A stretch of DNA of 5,859 bases, taken from the NCBI GenBank assembly GCA_035513135.1, contig DATKCQ010000149.1, positions 1 through 5,859 on the forward strand. Reading direction: 5' to 3'. Below, piece after piece: positions 1 through 5,258 of this stretch. The number at the start of each line of letters is the position of its first letter. Within the stretch, counting starts at the first letter, position 1. The notes below the pieces were generated by a model. The model worked only from the letters and a program-made list of their open reading frames with translations. It searched no databases and had not been told where the DNA came from. A program made the position numbers and the translations under genes. This DNA comes from Thermohalobaculum sp035513135 (GTDB lineage: Bacteria > Pseudomonadota > Alphaproteobacteria > Rhodobacterales > Rhodobacteraceae).

Positions 1-31
1 GGGCGCCGGCGCCGGCTCGGGCGCCGGCGCC
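1..31. repeat. 18-bp-period Ala-Pro-Glu coding repeat in tolA
   Basis: GGGCGCCGGCGCCGG recurs at positions 1 and 19 with period 18 and encodes APAPEP-type units on the minus strand. It is the beginning of a low-complexity periplasmic spacer that continues outside the window. Confidence 0.6.
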
Positions 32-528
32 GAGGCCAGTGGCTGCAACGGCTCGGTCGCCGGCGGGCTCTCGGGCCGGGCGGCCTGGCGCGGCAGGGTC
101 TCGGGCGTCGGGATCTCGGCGATCGAGGGCCTGGGCGCCTCGGTCGGCACCGGGGTCGGCGGCGGCGGGATCACGATGTTCTGGAAGTCCGGCTGCTGGT
201 CGGGGGGCGTCTCGGGCCGGGCCAGCACCGGCATCTCGGGCGCCTCGATGCCGGCGTCGGCCTTGGCCGTCTCGATCGTCTCGGCGGTGGTCTCCGAGGG
301 CGGGCTCAGCTCCGCGGGCCCCTCGTTCGGCACCACCGGCGCGGTGGAGAGCGCCGCGTCGAAGGCGGCGCCGTCGATCAGCTCGACCGAGGTCACGTTG
401 AGCGGGCGCGGGTCGCGGTCGGCGAACCAGTCGGCGCCGAACAGCGCGACGCCGAGCAGCGCGGCGTGCAGGCCCCCGGAGACCGCCCAGCCCGCCTTCT
501 TCTCAGCCGAGAGCTCCCGCCAGCGCAT
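1..528 (-). CDS. tolA: TolA-like energy transducer, N-terminal part (runs off left edge)
   Basis: Inner-membrane protein of the Tol-Pal system that couples the TolQR motor to TolB-Pal in the periplasm. The window holds the first 176 codons with no stop. A basic N-terminus (residues 1-12) precedes one membrane helix at about 14-32 containing S17-x3-H21, the spacing of the conserved Ser/His pair that TolA and TonB use to contact TolQ or ExbB. After the helix, NVTSVELID resembles alphaproteobacterial TolA/TonB proteins. From about residue 65 on the chain is rich in Pro, Glu and Ala instead of the Ala/Lys-rich long helix of E. coli TolA, so it could also be annotated as a TonB-family protein. Its position directly after tolQ and tolR favours TolA. 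The ATG at 528 was chosen because it begins the membrane-anchor sequence; GGAA lies 4 bases upstream, and a stronger AGGGAGG lies about 15 bases upstream. The C-terminal domain is outside the window. Confidence 0.82.
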   Translation of the reverse strand, partial: MRWRELSAEKKAGWAVSGGLHAALLGVALFGADWFADRDPRPLNVTSVELIDGAAFDAALSTAPVVPNEGPAELSPPSETTAETIETAKADAGIEAPEMPVLARPETPPDQQPDFQNIVIPPPPTPVPTEAPRPSIAEIPTPETLPRQAARPESPPATEPLQPLASAPAPEPAPAP

Positions 529-575
529 GCGCTTCCGTACCCGCCTCCCTCTTCGTTCGCCCGGGCGCCAGGGCA

Positions 576-601
576 CGCCTCAGTTTGCGCGCCTCAGTTT
601 G
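576..601. repeat. 12-bp direct repeat, period 14, spanning the tolR stop
   Basis: CGCCTCAGTTTG occurs at 576-587 and again, identical, at 590-601. On the coding strand the right-hand copy contains the last tolR codon and its TGA, and the left-hand copy lies immediately downstream. The period is not a multiple of three, so the second TGA is in another frame. It looks like a short slippage duplication in the tolR-tolA spacer. Confidence 0.75.
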
Positions 602-1058
602 TACGCGCCGGCTCGGGCTGGTCCGTCACCAGCCCGATATTGCGGAACCCGCCGGCGTTGAGCGCGCCCATCACCTGCATCACCCAGCCATAGTCGAGCG
701 ACTGGTCGGCCCTGAGATAGACCCGGTCCGACGTGCGCTCGGCCTGGATGGCGGCGAGCTTGGCGACCAGCTCCTCGGCCGGCACCTCGGACCTCTGGAT
801 GTAGATCCTGCGCCCGGCGTCGAGGTTGATGGTGAGCGGCTCCTCCTTCTCGGTGGGCAGCGCCTGGGCCTCGGTCCTGGGCAGCTCGAGCGGCACGCCC
901 ACGGTGAGCAGCGGCGCCGCCACCATGAAGATGATCAGGAGCACCAGCATCACGTCGACGAACGGCGTGACGTTGATCTCGGACATGGGCCGCAGCGCCG
1001 CGCTTCGCCGCCGCGCCCCGGCGCGGCTCTGCGCCGCCGCCTGCCGCATCACGCCCAT
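594..1058 (-). CDS. tolR: TolR, Tol-Pal motor subunit (ExbD family)
   Basis: Inner-membrane subunit that, with TolQ, converts proton flow into movement of TolA. The product is 154 residues. A basic cytoplasmic N-terminus (about 1-24) precedes the ExbD/TolR signature MSEINVTPFVDVMLVLLIIF at residues 25-44, where D35 corresponds to the essential membrane Asp23 of E. coli TolR. One transmembrane helix (about 33-52) is followed by a periplasmic domain ending near residue 145. The ATG at 1058 overlaps the tolQ stop by one base (TGATG), so translational coupling is likely; ATG codons at M4 and M25 are less likely alternatives. The N-terminus is about 12 residues longer than in E. coli and rich in Arg. 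A 14-base-period tandem duplication covers the stop codon. Confidence 0.95.
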   Translation of the reverse strand: MGVMRQAAAQSRAGARRRSAALRPMSEINVTPFVDVMLVLLIIFMVAAPLLTVGVPLELPRTEAQALPTEKEEPLTINLDAGRRIYIQRSEVPAEELVAKLAAIQAERTSDRVYLRADQSLDYGWVMQVMGALNAGGFRNIGLVTDQPEPARTN

Positions 1059-1843
1059 CAGTGCGCCCCCGCGTATTGCGGGCCGGTCTGCCGGTCGATC
1101 TGGCGGCCGAGGATGGTGGAGAACTCGTCGGCGAAGTTCTCGAGCGCGCCGGACAGCCGCTCCGCGTCGGCCGAGAGCCGGTTGTAGGCGACCACCGCCG
1201 GGATCGCCGCGAGCAGCCCGAGCGCCGTGGCGAGCAGCGCCTCGGCGATGCCGGGCGCGACCACGGCGAGGTTGGTGTTCTGCTGGATGGCGATGGCCTC
1301 GAAGGCGTGCTTGATGCCCCAGACCGTGCCGAACAGGCCGACGAAGGGCGCCACCGAGCCGACCGTGGCGAGGTAGGGGAGCCGCCGGTTGGCCTCCTCG
1401 CTCTCGCGCGCGATGGCGACGTTCATCGCCCGGTCGACGCGCGCCTGGGTGCCGGGGATCAGCCCGCCCTCCTGGCGCAGCGAGCGGCGCCACTCGCTCA
1501 TGCCCGCCGAGAACACCCGCTCGAGCGGCGAGCGCGGGCGCTCGCCGATCCGGTCGTAGAGCTCGTCGAGCGGCTGGCCGGACCAGAACTGGTCCTCGAA
1601 CTTGCCCGCCTTGCCGGTGAGCCGGGTGAAGACCATGATCTTCTCGGCGATGATCGCCCACGACCACACCGAGGCGACCACCAGCACGATCATGGTGATC
1701 TGCACCACCGGCGTGGCGCGCAGGAACATCGCCATCACCGAGAAGTCGACGCCTTCGAAGGCGGGCGCGGCCAGGGCCGCCCCGGTCTCTGCGAGTTGTG
1801 CCGCCGCGCCAACCATGGCGGCGGGCAGTCCGATCAGAATCAT
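1058..1843 (-). CDS. tolQ: TolQ, Tol-Pal motor subunit (MotA/TolQ/ExbB family)
   Basis: Three-helix inner-membrane protein forming the stator ring of the Tol motor with TolR. Helix 1 is at about residues 46-65, helix 2 at about 155-177 with the family motif GLFGTVWGI, and helix 3 at about 193-220 with PGIAEALLATALGL. T173 and T206 match E. coli Thr145 and Thr178, which line the ion path. The large cytoplasmic loop (70-155) is normal. I chose the ATG at 1843 (261 residues): AGGA lies 10 bases upstream, and the codons between this ATG and the upstream ATG at 1876 include CTA, GAT, AGT and GGA, unlike the G/C-ending usage of the gene. The longer form from 1876 (272 residues) has no clear ribosome site but cannot be excluded; an ATG at 1816 is a third option. 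Residues before helix 1 form a long Ala-rich, partly hydrophobic stretch, longer than in E. coli. The stop overlaps the tolR start. Confidence 0.94.
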   Translation of the reverse strand: MILIGLPAAMVGAAAQLAETGAALAAPAFEGVDFSVMAMFLRATPVVQITMIVLVVASVWSWAIIAEKIMVFTRLTGKAGKFEDQFWSGQPLDELYDRIGERPRSPLERVFSAGMSEWRRSLRQEGGLIPGTQARVDRAMNVAIARESEEANRRLPYLATVGSVAPFVGLFGTVWGIKHAFEAIAIQQNTNLAVVAPGIAEALLATALGLLAAIPAVVAYNRLSADAERLSGALENFADEFSTILGRQIDRQTGPQYAGAH

Positions 1844-1998
1844 GGGTCCACTATCCTGCTCTAGCGCCTCGAGCATGCCCCGCGGTGTCGCTCATTACGC
1901 CCAGCGAGGCGGGAGGCGACGCACCTTTTGCCGCATCACGGCATGCACGGCCCTTTATGCGCGAATTCCAACGAAAATGCGAGACGTTCCATGAGCTG

Positions 1999-2014
1999 TT
2001 GACGGCTTCGTCAA
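1999..2014. promoter_or_regulatory. Perfect dyad TTGACG-N4-CGTCAA between ybgC and tolQ
   Basis: Six-base arms separated by GCTT sit 5 bases after the ybgC stop codon, in the 175-bp gap before tolQ. No T-run follows on the minus strand, so it is not a classical intrinsic terminator. The left arm read on the minus strand resembles a -35 hexamer (TTGACG), but no convincing -10 lies 16-18 bases further on. It could be an operator, a processing hairpin, or chance. The rest of the gap holds only a weaker 5-bp hairpin (1929-1943) and no gene. Confidence 0.35.
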
Positions 2015-2018
2015 GTCC

Positions 2019-2426
2019 TTATTCCGCTGCGGCGAATTGGCCCAGCTTTTGCTTGACTTCCGGGGGCATGCGGGCGGGCCGGCCGGCCGCGTCCATGCAG
2101 GCACAGGTCACGCCGGCGCGCGTCAGGCAGGCGTCGCCGCGCCAGATCTCCTGCGCCATCTCGACCGAGGCGCCCCTGAGCCGGGTGATTCGGGTGCGCA
2201 CCTCGACCAGATCGTCGAAGCGCGCCGGGGCGAGGTAGTCGATGCTCAGGCTGCGCACCACGAAGACCAGCCCCAGCGTCGCCTGCAGCCGGGCCTGGTC
2301 CACCCCGGCGGCGCGCAGCGCCTCGGTGCGGCCGCGCTCGATGAACCTGAGATAGTTGGCGTAGTAGACCACCCCCGCGAGGTCGGTGTCCTCGTAATAG
2401 ACGCGAATCGTCAGGCGGTGATCCAT
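2019..2426 (-). CDS. ybgC: YbgC, Tol-Pal-associated acyl-CoA thioesterase (hotdog fold)
   Basis: Cytoplasmic 4-hydroxybenzoyl-CoA-thioesterase-family enzyme of 135 residues that hydrolyses acyl-CoA thioesters; in proteobacteria it is encoded next to tolQRAB-pal. The hallmark YYEDTDLAGVVYYANYL lies at residues 10-26. D15 aligns with catalytic Asp18 of E. coli YbgC and Asp17 of the Pseudomonas enzyme, and ERGRTEAL follows as in E. coli. The length matches the family. The ATG at 2426 starts a normal-length protein 7 bases after the ruvB stop; a longer reading from 2474 would overlap ruvB and add residues without family resemblance. There is no good ribosome site next to the start, which suggests coupling to ruvB translation. 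It is probably the last gene of the ruvCAB transcript, with possible read-through to tolQ. Confidence 0.95.
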   Translation of the reverse strand: MDHRLTIRVYYEDTDLAGVVYYANYLRFIERGRTEALRAAGVDQARLQATLGLVFVVRSLSIDYLAPARFDDLVEVRTRITRLRGASVEMAQEIWRGDACLTRAGVTCACMDAAGRPARMPPEVKQKLGQFAAAE

Positions 2427-2433
2427 CGCGCCG

Positions 2434-3510
2434 TCAGCGGCCGCCCTGGCCGAACAGGTCGGCCTCGAGCACATCGCCCGCGCGCGGCGGCGGGGTCAGC
2501 CCGAGGTGGCGCCAGGCGCCGGCGGTGAGCATGCGGCCGCGCGGCGTGCGGGCGATCAGGCCGGCCTGGAGGAGGAACGGCTCGATCACCTCCTCGACCG
2601 CGTCGCGCGCCTCCGAGAGCACGGCGCACATGGTCTCGACGCCCACCGGCCCGCCGCCGTAGTGCTCGGCGATGGCGCCGAGATAGCGGCGGTCGGCGCC
2701 GTCGAGGCCCATATGGTCCACCCCCAGCCGCGCCAGCGCCCGGTCGGCCAGCGCCCGGGTGAGCCGGCCCTCGGTCTCGACCAGCGCGAAGTCGGCCACC
2801 CGGCGCAGGAGCCGCACGGCGACGCGCGGCGTGCCGCGGGCGCGCCGGGCGATCTCGGCGATGCCCTGCGCCTCGGCCTCCAGCCCCATCAGCCGGGCGG
2901 CGCGGGTGACGATCCGGGCGAGCTCGGCCTCGGTATAGAACTCGAGCCGGGTGGGGATGCCGAAGCGGTCGCGCAGCGGTGTGGTGAGCAGGCCCAGCCG
3001 GGTGGTGGCGCCGATCAGGGTGAAGGGGGCGAGGTCGATGCGCACGGTGCGCGCCGCCGGGCCCTCGCCGATCACCAGATCGAGCTCGAAATCCTCCATC
3101 GCCGGGTAGAGGATCTCCTCGACCACCGGGTTGAGACGGTGGATCTCGTCGATGAACAGCACGTCGCGCGGCTCGAGGTTGGTGAGCACCGCGGCGAGGT
3201 CGCCGGCGCGCACGATCACCGGGCCCGAGGTCATGCGGAAGTTCACGCCGAGCTCGCGCGCCACGATCTGCGCCAGCGTGGTCTTGCCCAGGCCCGGCGG
3301 GCCGTAGAACAGGAGGTGGTCGAGCGCCGTGCCGCGCCGGCGCGCCGCCTCGATGAACACCTTGAGGTTGGCGCGCGCCTCGGCCTGGCCGGTGAAGTCG
3401 TCGAGCGAGAGCGGACGCAGGCTCGGCTCCGCGCCGTCCTGCGGCTGCTCGGCGCCGCGCACGATCGGGTCGGACGGATCGGGCGGATCGGGCGGACCGG
3501 GGGTGCTCAT
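2434..3510 (-). CDS. ruvB: RuvB, Holliday junction branch-migration ATPase
   Basis: AAA+ hexameric motor that pumps DNA through the RuvA-bound Holliday junction. The product is 358 residues. Walker A GPPGLGKTT is at 70-78 (K76), Walker B VLFIDEIH at 117-124, sensor 1 GATTR at 167-171, the arginine finger in PLRDRFG at R180, and sensor 2 RGTPR at 225-229. A C-terminal winged-helix domain follows and ends with TPRGRMLTAGAWRHLGL. The N-terminus carries a Pro/Asp-rich extension (about residues 3-15) from a 9-base repeat, so the Walker lysine is 8 residues later than in E. coli. The start at 3510 is 9 bases after the ruvA stop; AGGG overlapping the ruvA TAG is a plausible ribosome site, so expression is likely coupled to ruvA. 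Confidence 0.98.
   Translation of the reverse strand: MSTPGPPDPPDPSDPIVRGAEQPQDGAEPSLRPLSLDDFTGQAEARANLKVFIEAARRRGTALDHLLFYGPPGLGKTTLAQIVARELGVNFRMTSGPVIVRAGDLAAVLTNLEPRDVLFIDEIHRLNPVVEEILYPAMEDFELDLVIGEGPAARTVRIDLAPFTLIGATTRLGLLTTPLRDRFGIPTRLEFYTEAELARIVTRAARLMGLEAEAQGIAEIARRARGTPRVAVRLLRRVADFALVETEGRLTRALADRALARLGVDHMGLDGADRRYLGAIAEHYGGGPVGVETMCAVLSEARDAVEEVIEPFLLQAGLIARTPRGRMLTAGAWRHLGLTPPPRAGDVLEADLFGQGGR
3475..3501. repeat. Three 9-bp tandem repeats in the 5' end of ruvB
   Basis: CGGATCGGG at 3475-3483 and 3484-3492 is followed by CGGACCGGG at 3493-3501. In frame it encodes the Pro/Asp-rich run near the RuvB N-terminus, ahead of the conserved ATPase core. Copy number could change without a frameshift, since the unit is three codons. 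Confidence 0.7.
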
Positions 3511-3519
3511 CGCCGCACC

Positions 3520-4173
3520 CTAGAGGTTCCGGCCCAGCGTTTTCAACGCCGCCTTGATGAGAGCGGCCGGGCCGCCGGCGCCTGCATCGCCCGCCTCGGC
3601 CACGGCGCGCGCCGCCTCCATGCGGTCATAGCCGAGATTGACCAGCGCCGAGAGGGCGTCGGCGGTGGCCTCGCCCGCCTCGGGCAGCGCGACCGGGGCG
3701 AGTGCCTCGCCCGACGCCACCGGGCCGCGCGCCGCCGCGGCGCGGCGGCCCTGCGCGCCCAGCGCCATGACGCCCGGCGCCTTGTCGGCGAGTTCGTTGA
3801 CGATGCGCTGGGCGAGCTTGGGGCCGACGCCCGGCGCGCCGCGGATGGCGCCCGAATCGCCCAATGCCAGCGCCCGGCTGACCCCGTCGGGGCCGAGCGC
3901 GCCGAGGATGGCGAGCGAGAGCCGCGCGCCGACCCCCTGCACCGAGGTCAGCAGCCGGTGCCATTCGCGCTCGCCCACGGTGCGAAAGCCGATGAGCTGC
4001 ATCAGGTCCTCGCGCACGACGAGCTCGGTATAGAGCGCCGCCACCTCGCCCGGCCCCGGCAGCGCCGCCAGCGTCGGCGGGGCGCAGTGCACGATGTAGC
4101 CGATGCCCCCCGCCTCGATCAGCACGTGGTCCTCGGCCACGTAATCCACGCGCCCGGTGATCTTGCCGATCAT
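3520..4173 (-). CDS. ruvA: RuvA, Holliday junction DNA-binding subunit
   Basis: Tetrameric protein that holds the four-way junction open and loads RuvB. The product is 217 residues. The N-terminal OB-fold domain begins MIGKITGRV and contains the acidic pin E55-D56, at the same positions as in E. coli. Two helix-hairpin-helix motifs follow: QGVGAR at 79-84 and PGVGPK at 114-119. A flexible Ala/Arg/Gly/Pro linker spans about 132-163, and the C-terminal three-helix domain that binds RuvB is at about 165-217 (ALSALVNLGY and ALIKAALKTLG). The ATG at 4173 overlaps the ruvC stop as ATGA, typical of translational coupling. The linker DNA contains a very GC-rich imperfect hairpin (3722-3751), which I attribute to Ala/Arg coding. 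Confidence 0.98.
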   Translation of the reverse strand: MIGKITGRVDYVAEDHVLIEAGGIGYIVHCAPPTLAALPGPGEVAALYTELVVREDLMQLIGFRTVGEREWHRLLTSVQGVGARLSLAILGALGPDGVSRALALGDSGAIRGAPGVGPKLAQRIVNELADKAPGVMALGAQGRRAAAARGPVASGEALAPVALPEAGEATADALSALVNLGYDRMEAARAVAEAGDAGAGGPAALIKAALKTLGRNL

Positions 4174-4676
4174 CGCCCCGCTCCCGCCAGCGCCGCCGCC
4201 ATGCGCCGCCCGGCGCCGGCGGCCCAGGCATGGCAGATGGCGACGGCCAGCGCGTCGGCCGCGTCCTCGCCGCCGATCGCGGCGCCGGGCAGCAGGCGGC
4301 GCACCATGTGGCCGACCTGGCGCTTGTCGGCGTGGCCCACGCCCACCACCGCCTTCTTCACCGCATTGGGCGCGTATTCGGCGACCGGAAGGCCGAGCTG
4401 CGCCGGCACCAGCAGCGAGACGGCCCGCGCCTGCCCGAGCTTGAGCGTGGCGCCCGCGTCCTTGTTGACGAAGCTGTGCTCGACCGCCGCCGCGTCGGGG
4501 CCGTGCGCGCGCACCACCGCCTCGATCAGCCGGTGCAGCCGGGCCAGCCGCTCGGCCAGGCTGCCGGCGCCGCTGGCGCAGACGCCGTTGGCGACGTGGC
4601 CGAGCCGGCTTCCCTCCACGTCGACGACGCCCCATCCGGTGCGCAGAAGCCCCGGATCGAAACCGATCACCCGCAT
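4170..4676 (-). CDS. ruvC: RuvC, Holliday junction resolvase
   Basis: RNase-H-fold endonuclease that cuts Holliday junctions symmetrically as a dimer. The product is 168 residues, close to the 173 of E. coli. The four metal-binding acids sit at exactly the E. coli positions: D7 in IGFDPG, E66 in AAVEHSF, and D138 and D141 in GGEDAADALA. The motif NKDAGATLKLGQARA (71-85) and the basic patch NAVKKAVVGVGHADK (104-118) are conserved. The ATG at 4676 has GAGAGGGG about 8 bases upstream. It is the first gene of the ruvCAB-ybgC group; its upstream region contains a possible degenerate LexA box. Confidence 0.98.
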   Translation of the reverse strand: MRVIGFDPGLLRTGWGVVDVEGSRLGHVANGVCASGAGSLAERLARLHRLIEAVVRAHGPDAAAVEHSFVNKDAGATLKLGQARAVSLLVPAQLGLPVAEYAPNAVKKAVVGVGHADKRQVGHMVRRLLPGAAIGGEDAADALAVAICHAWAAGAGRRMAAALAGAGR

Positions 4677-4726
4677 TTTCCGGACCCCTCTCGCCCCCGC
4701 ACCCGTGCCGCCTCGGGGCCTCGCTA

Positions 4727-4741
4727 GCACGAAAGGGGAAC
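4727..4741 (-). promoter_or_regulatory. Possible degenerate alphaproteobacterial SOS (LexA) box upstream of ruvC
   Basis: On the minus strand the site reads GTTC-CCCTTTC-GTGC, seven of eight fixed positions of the alphaproteobacterial LexA box GTTC-N7-GTTC, about 50 bases before the ruvC start. The position suits a repressor site. With one mismatch allowed, such a site would turn up by chance in roughly one in five stretches of this size (my estimate, equal base frequencies), so it is only a candidate. Confidence 0.35.
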
Positions 4742-4796
4742 AAAAACCAGCCCCGTGATGCCGGAGAGGTCGATTTCGTCTCACGCCAGGTCGCTT

Positions 4797-4811
4797 TTGT
4801 GCATTGCAACA
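4797..4811. promoter_or_regulatory. TGC-N3-GCA dyad upstream of DUF1127
   Basis: TTGTGCATTGCAACA contains TGC-ATT-GCA in an AT-richer patch midway between ruvC and the DUF1127 gene. It resembles the TGC/GCA inverted-repeat sites bound by PhaR-type regulators of polyhydroxyalkanoate genes in Paracoccus and Rhodobacter. The assignment is from memory of the motif and is tentative. Confidence 0.25.
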
Positions 4812-4863
4812 TATCGTTAGGGAGCCATGCGAAAAACGCAAGCTCGTCATGCATTTATGGCGA

Positions 4864-4892
4864 TTGTTCGCGGTGCGCCGAAGCCCTATCTG
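4864..4892 (+). promoter_or_regulatory. Possible sigma-70-type promoter for DUF1127
   Basis: TTGTTC (4864-4869) and TATCTG (4887-4892) are 17 bases apart and about 55 bases before the start codon. Both hexamers match the consensus only partly. The region is less GC-rich than the genes on either side. Confidence 0.25.
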
Positions 4893-4947
4893 CCGTTCAG
4901 ACAAACGATTGAAGACAACCCGAAACCGCCACTCAGGAGATGCCGTC

Positions 4948-5160
4948 ATGGCCCACATCGTCGCCACCACTGCGGTCCCGTTCGGCGCCCTCACCGTCCA
5001 TCGGATCGTGACGGCGGCGTTGAATGCGGCCGCCGCCTTCCGCCGCTGGAACGAGACCCGGCGCACGGTCGCCGAGCTGCGCCAGCTGAGCCCGCGCCAG
5101 CTCGACGACATCGGCCTCACCCAGGCCGACATCGAGCGGATGGCCAACCGCGCGTTCTGA
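4948..5160 (+). CDS. Small DUF1127 (YjiS-like) protein
   Basis: A 70-residue, Arg-rich cytoplasmic protein. The DUF1127 signature is in the C-terminal half: RRWNETRRTVAEL at 32-44, then LRQLSPRQLDDIGL at 44-57 and TQADIERMA at 58-66. The N-terminal half is a moderately hydrophobic Ala-rich segment. Short DUF1127 proteins in alphaproteobacteria have been linked to RNA turnover and stress (CcaF1 of Rhodobacter sphaeroides) and to growth and phosphate traits in Agrobacterium, so an RNA-binding or regulatory role is possible but not shown here. The ATG at 4948 has AGGAG 8 bases upstream, an excellent ribosome site. Reading on upstream to a TTG at 4804 would add 48 residues with no family resemblance and unlike codon use. 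It is transcribed alone, divergent from ruvC and convergent with prmA. Confidence 0.88.
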   Translation: MAHIVATTAVPFGALTVHRIVTAALNAAAAFRRWNETRRTVAELRQLSPRQLDDIGLTQADIERMANRAF

Positions 5161-5186
5161 CGCGCGACCGGACGCCGAGAGCATCG

Positions 5187-5228
5187 GGGCCGCCCCACAA
5201 GGCGGCCCTATGCATTGGCGGCCCTTTT
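5187..5228 (+). terminator. Likely intrinsic terminator of DUF1127, with alternative 3' arms
   Basis: GGGCCGCC (5187-5194) pairs perfectly with GGCGGCCC at 5201-5208 across a 6-base loop, but TATGCATT rather than a T-run follows. The same 3' arm recurs at 5217-5224, where it is followed by TTTTCATTT, the better terminator shape, and a third time at 5236-5243. It sits 26 bases after the DUF1127 stop. On the minus strand no T-run follows, so it is probably not an efficient terminator for prmA. Confidence 0.5.
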
Positions 5229-5258
5229 CATTTCAGGCGGCCCAATTCATTTCAGGCG
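5217..5258. repeat. 19-bp tandem duplication spanning the prmA stop
   Basis: Copy one at 5217-5235 and copy two at 5236-5254 differ at two bases only (TT versus AA after GGCGGCCC), and GGCG begins a third partial copy. The right copy contains the last prmA codons and TGA; the left copy lies just beyond the gene. It also duplicates one arm of the neighbouring hairpin. Confidence 0.75.

Noticed and set aside
39..661. Plus-strand frames opposite tolA
   Set aside because: Compositional shadows of the Pro/Glu-rich tolA strand, with no ribosome site and no recognisable protein.
1061..1864. 267-codon plus-strand frame opposite tolQ
   Set aside because: Antisense shadow of tolQ with Arg/Asp/His/Gly-rich composition and no recognisable domain.
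1929..1943. Five-base-stem hairpin TGCCG-N5-CGGCA before tolQ, considered as a terminator
   Set aside because: The stem is short and is followed by A residues, not T residues, on the minus strand.
3722..3751. Very GC-rich imperfect hairpin inside ruvA
   Set aside because: It encodes the Arg/Ala-rich flexible linker of RuvA and is explained by coding low complexity; no T-run follows.
2506..4758. 750-codon open frame on the plus strand opposite ruvB, ruvA and ruvC
   Set aside because: It lies antisense to three genes with intact catalytic motifs, and its low-complexity Arg/Ala/Gly/His composition is what GC-rich coding DNA gives in the opposite frame. No family resemblance.
4804..4947. N-terminal extension of the DUF1127 protein from a TTG
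   Set aside because: The ATG at 4948 has a strong AGGAG at good spacing, and the upstream codons lack the gene's G/C-ending bias and any family resemblance.
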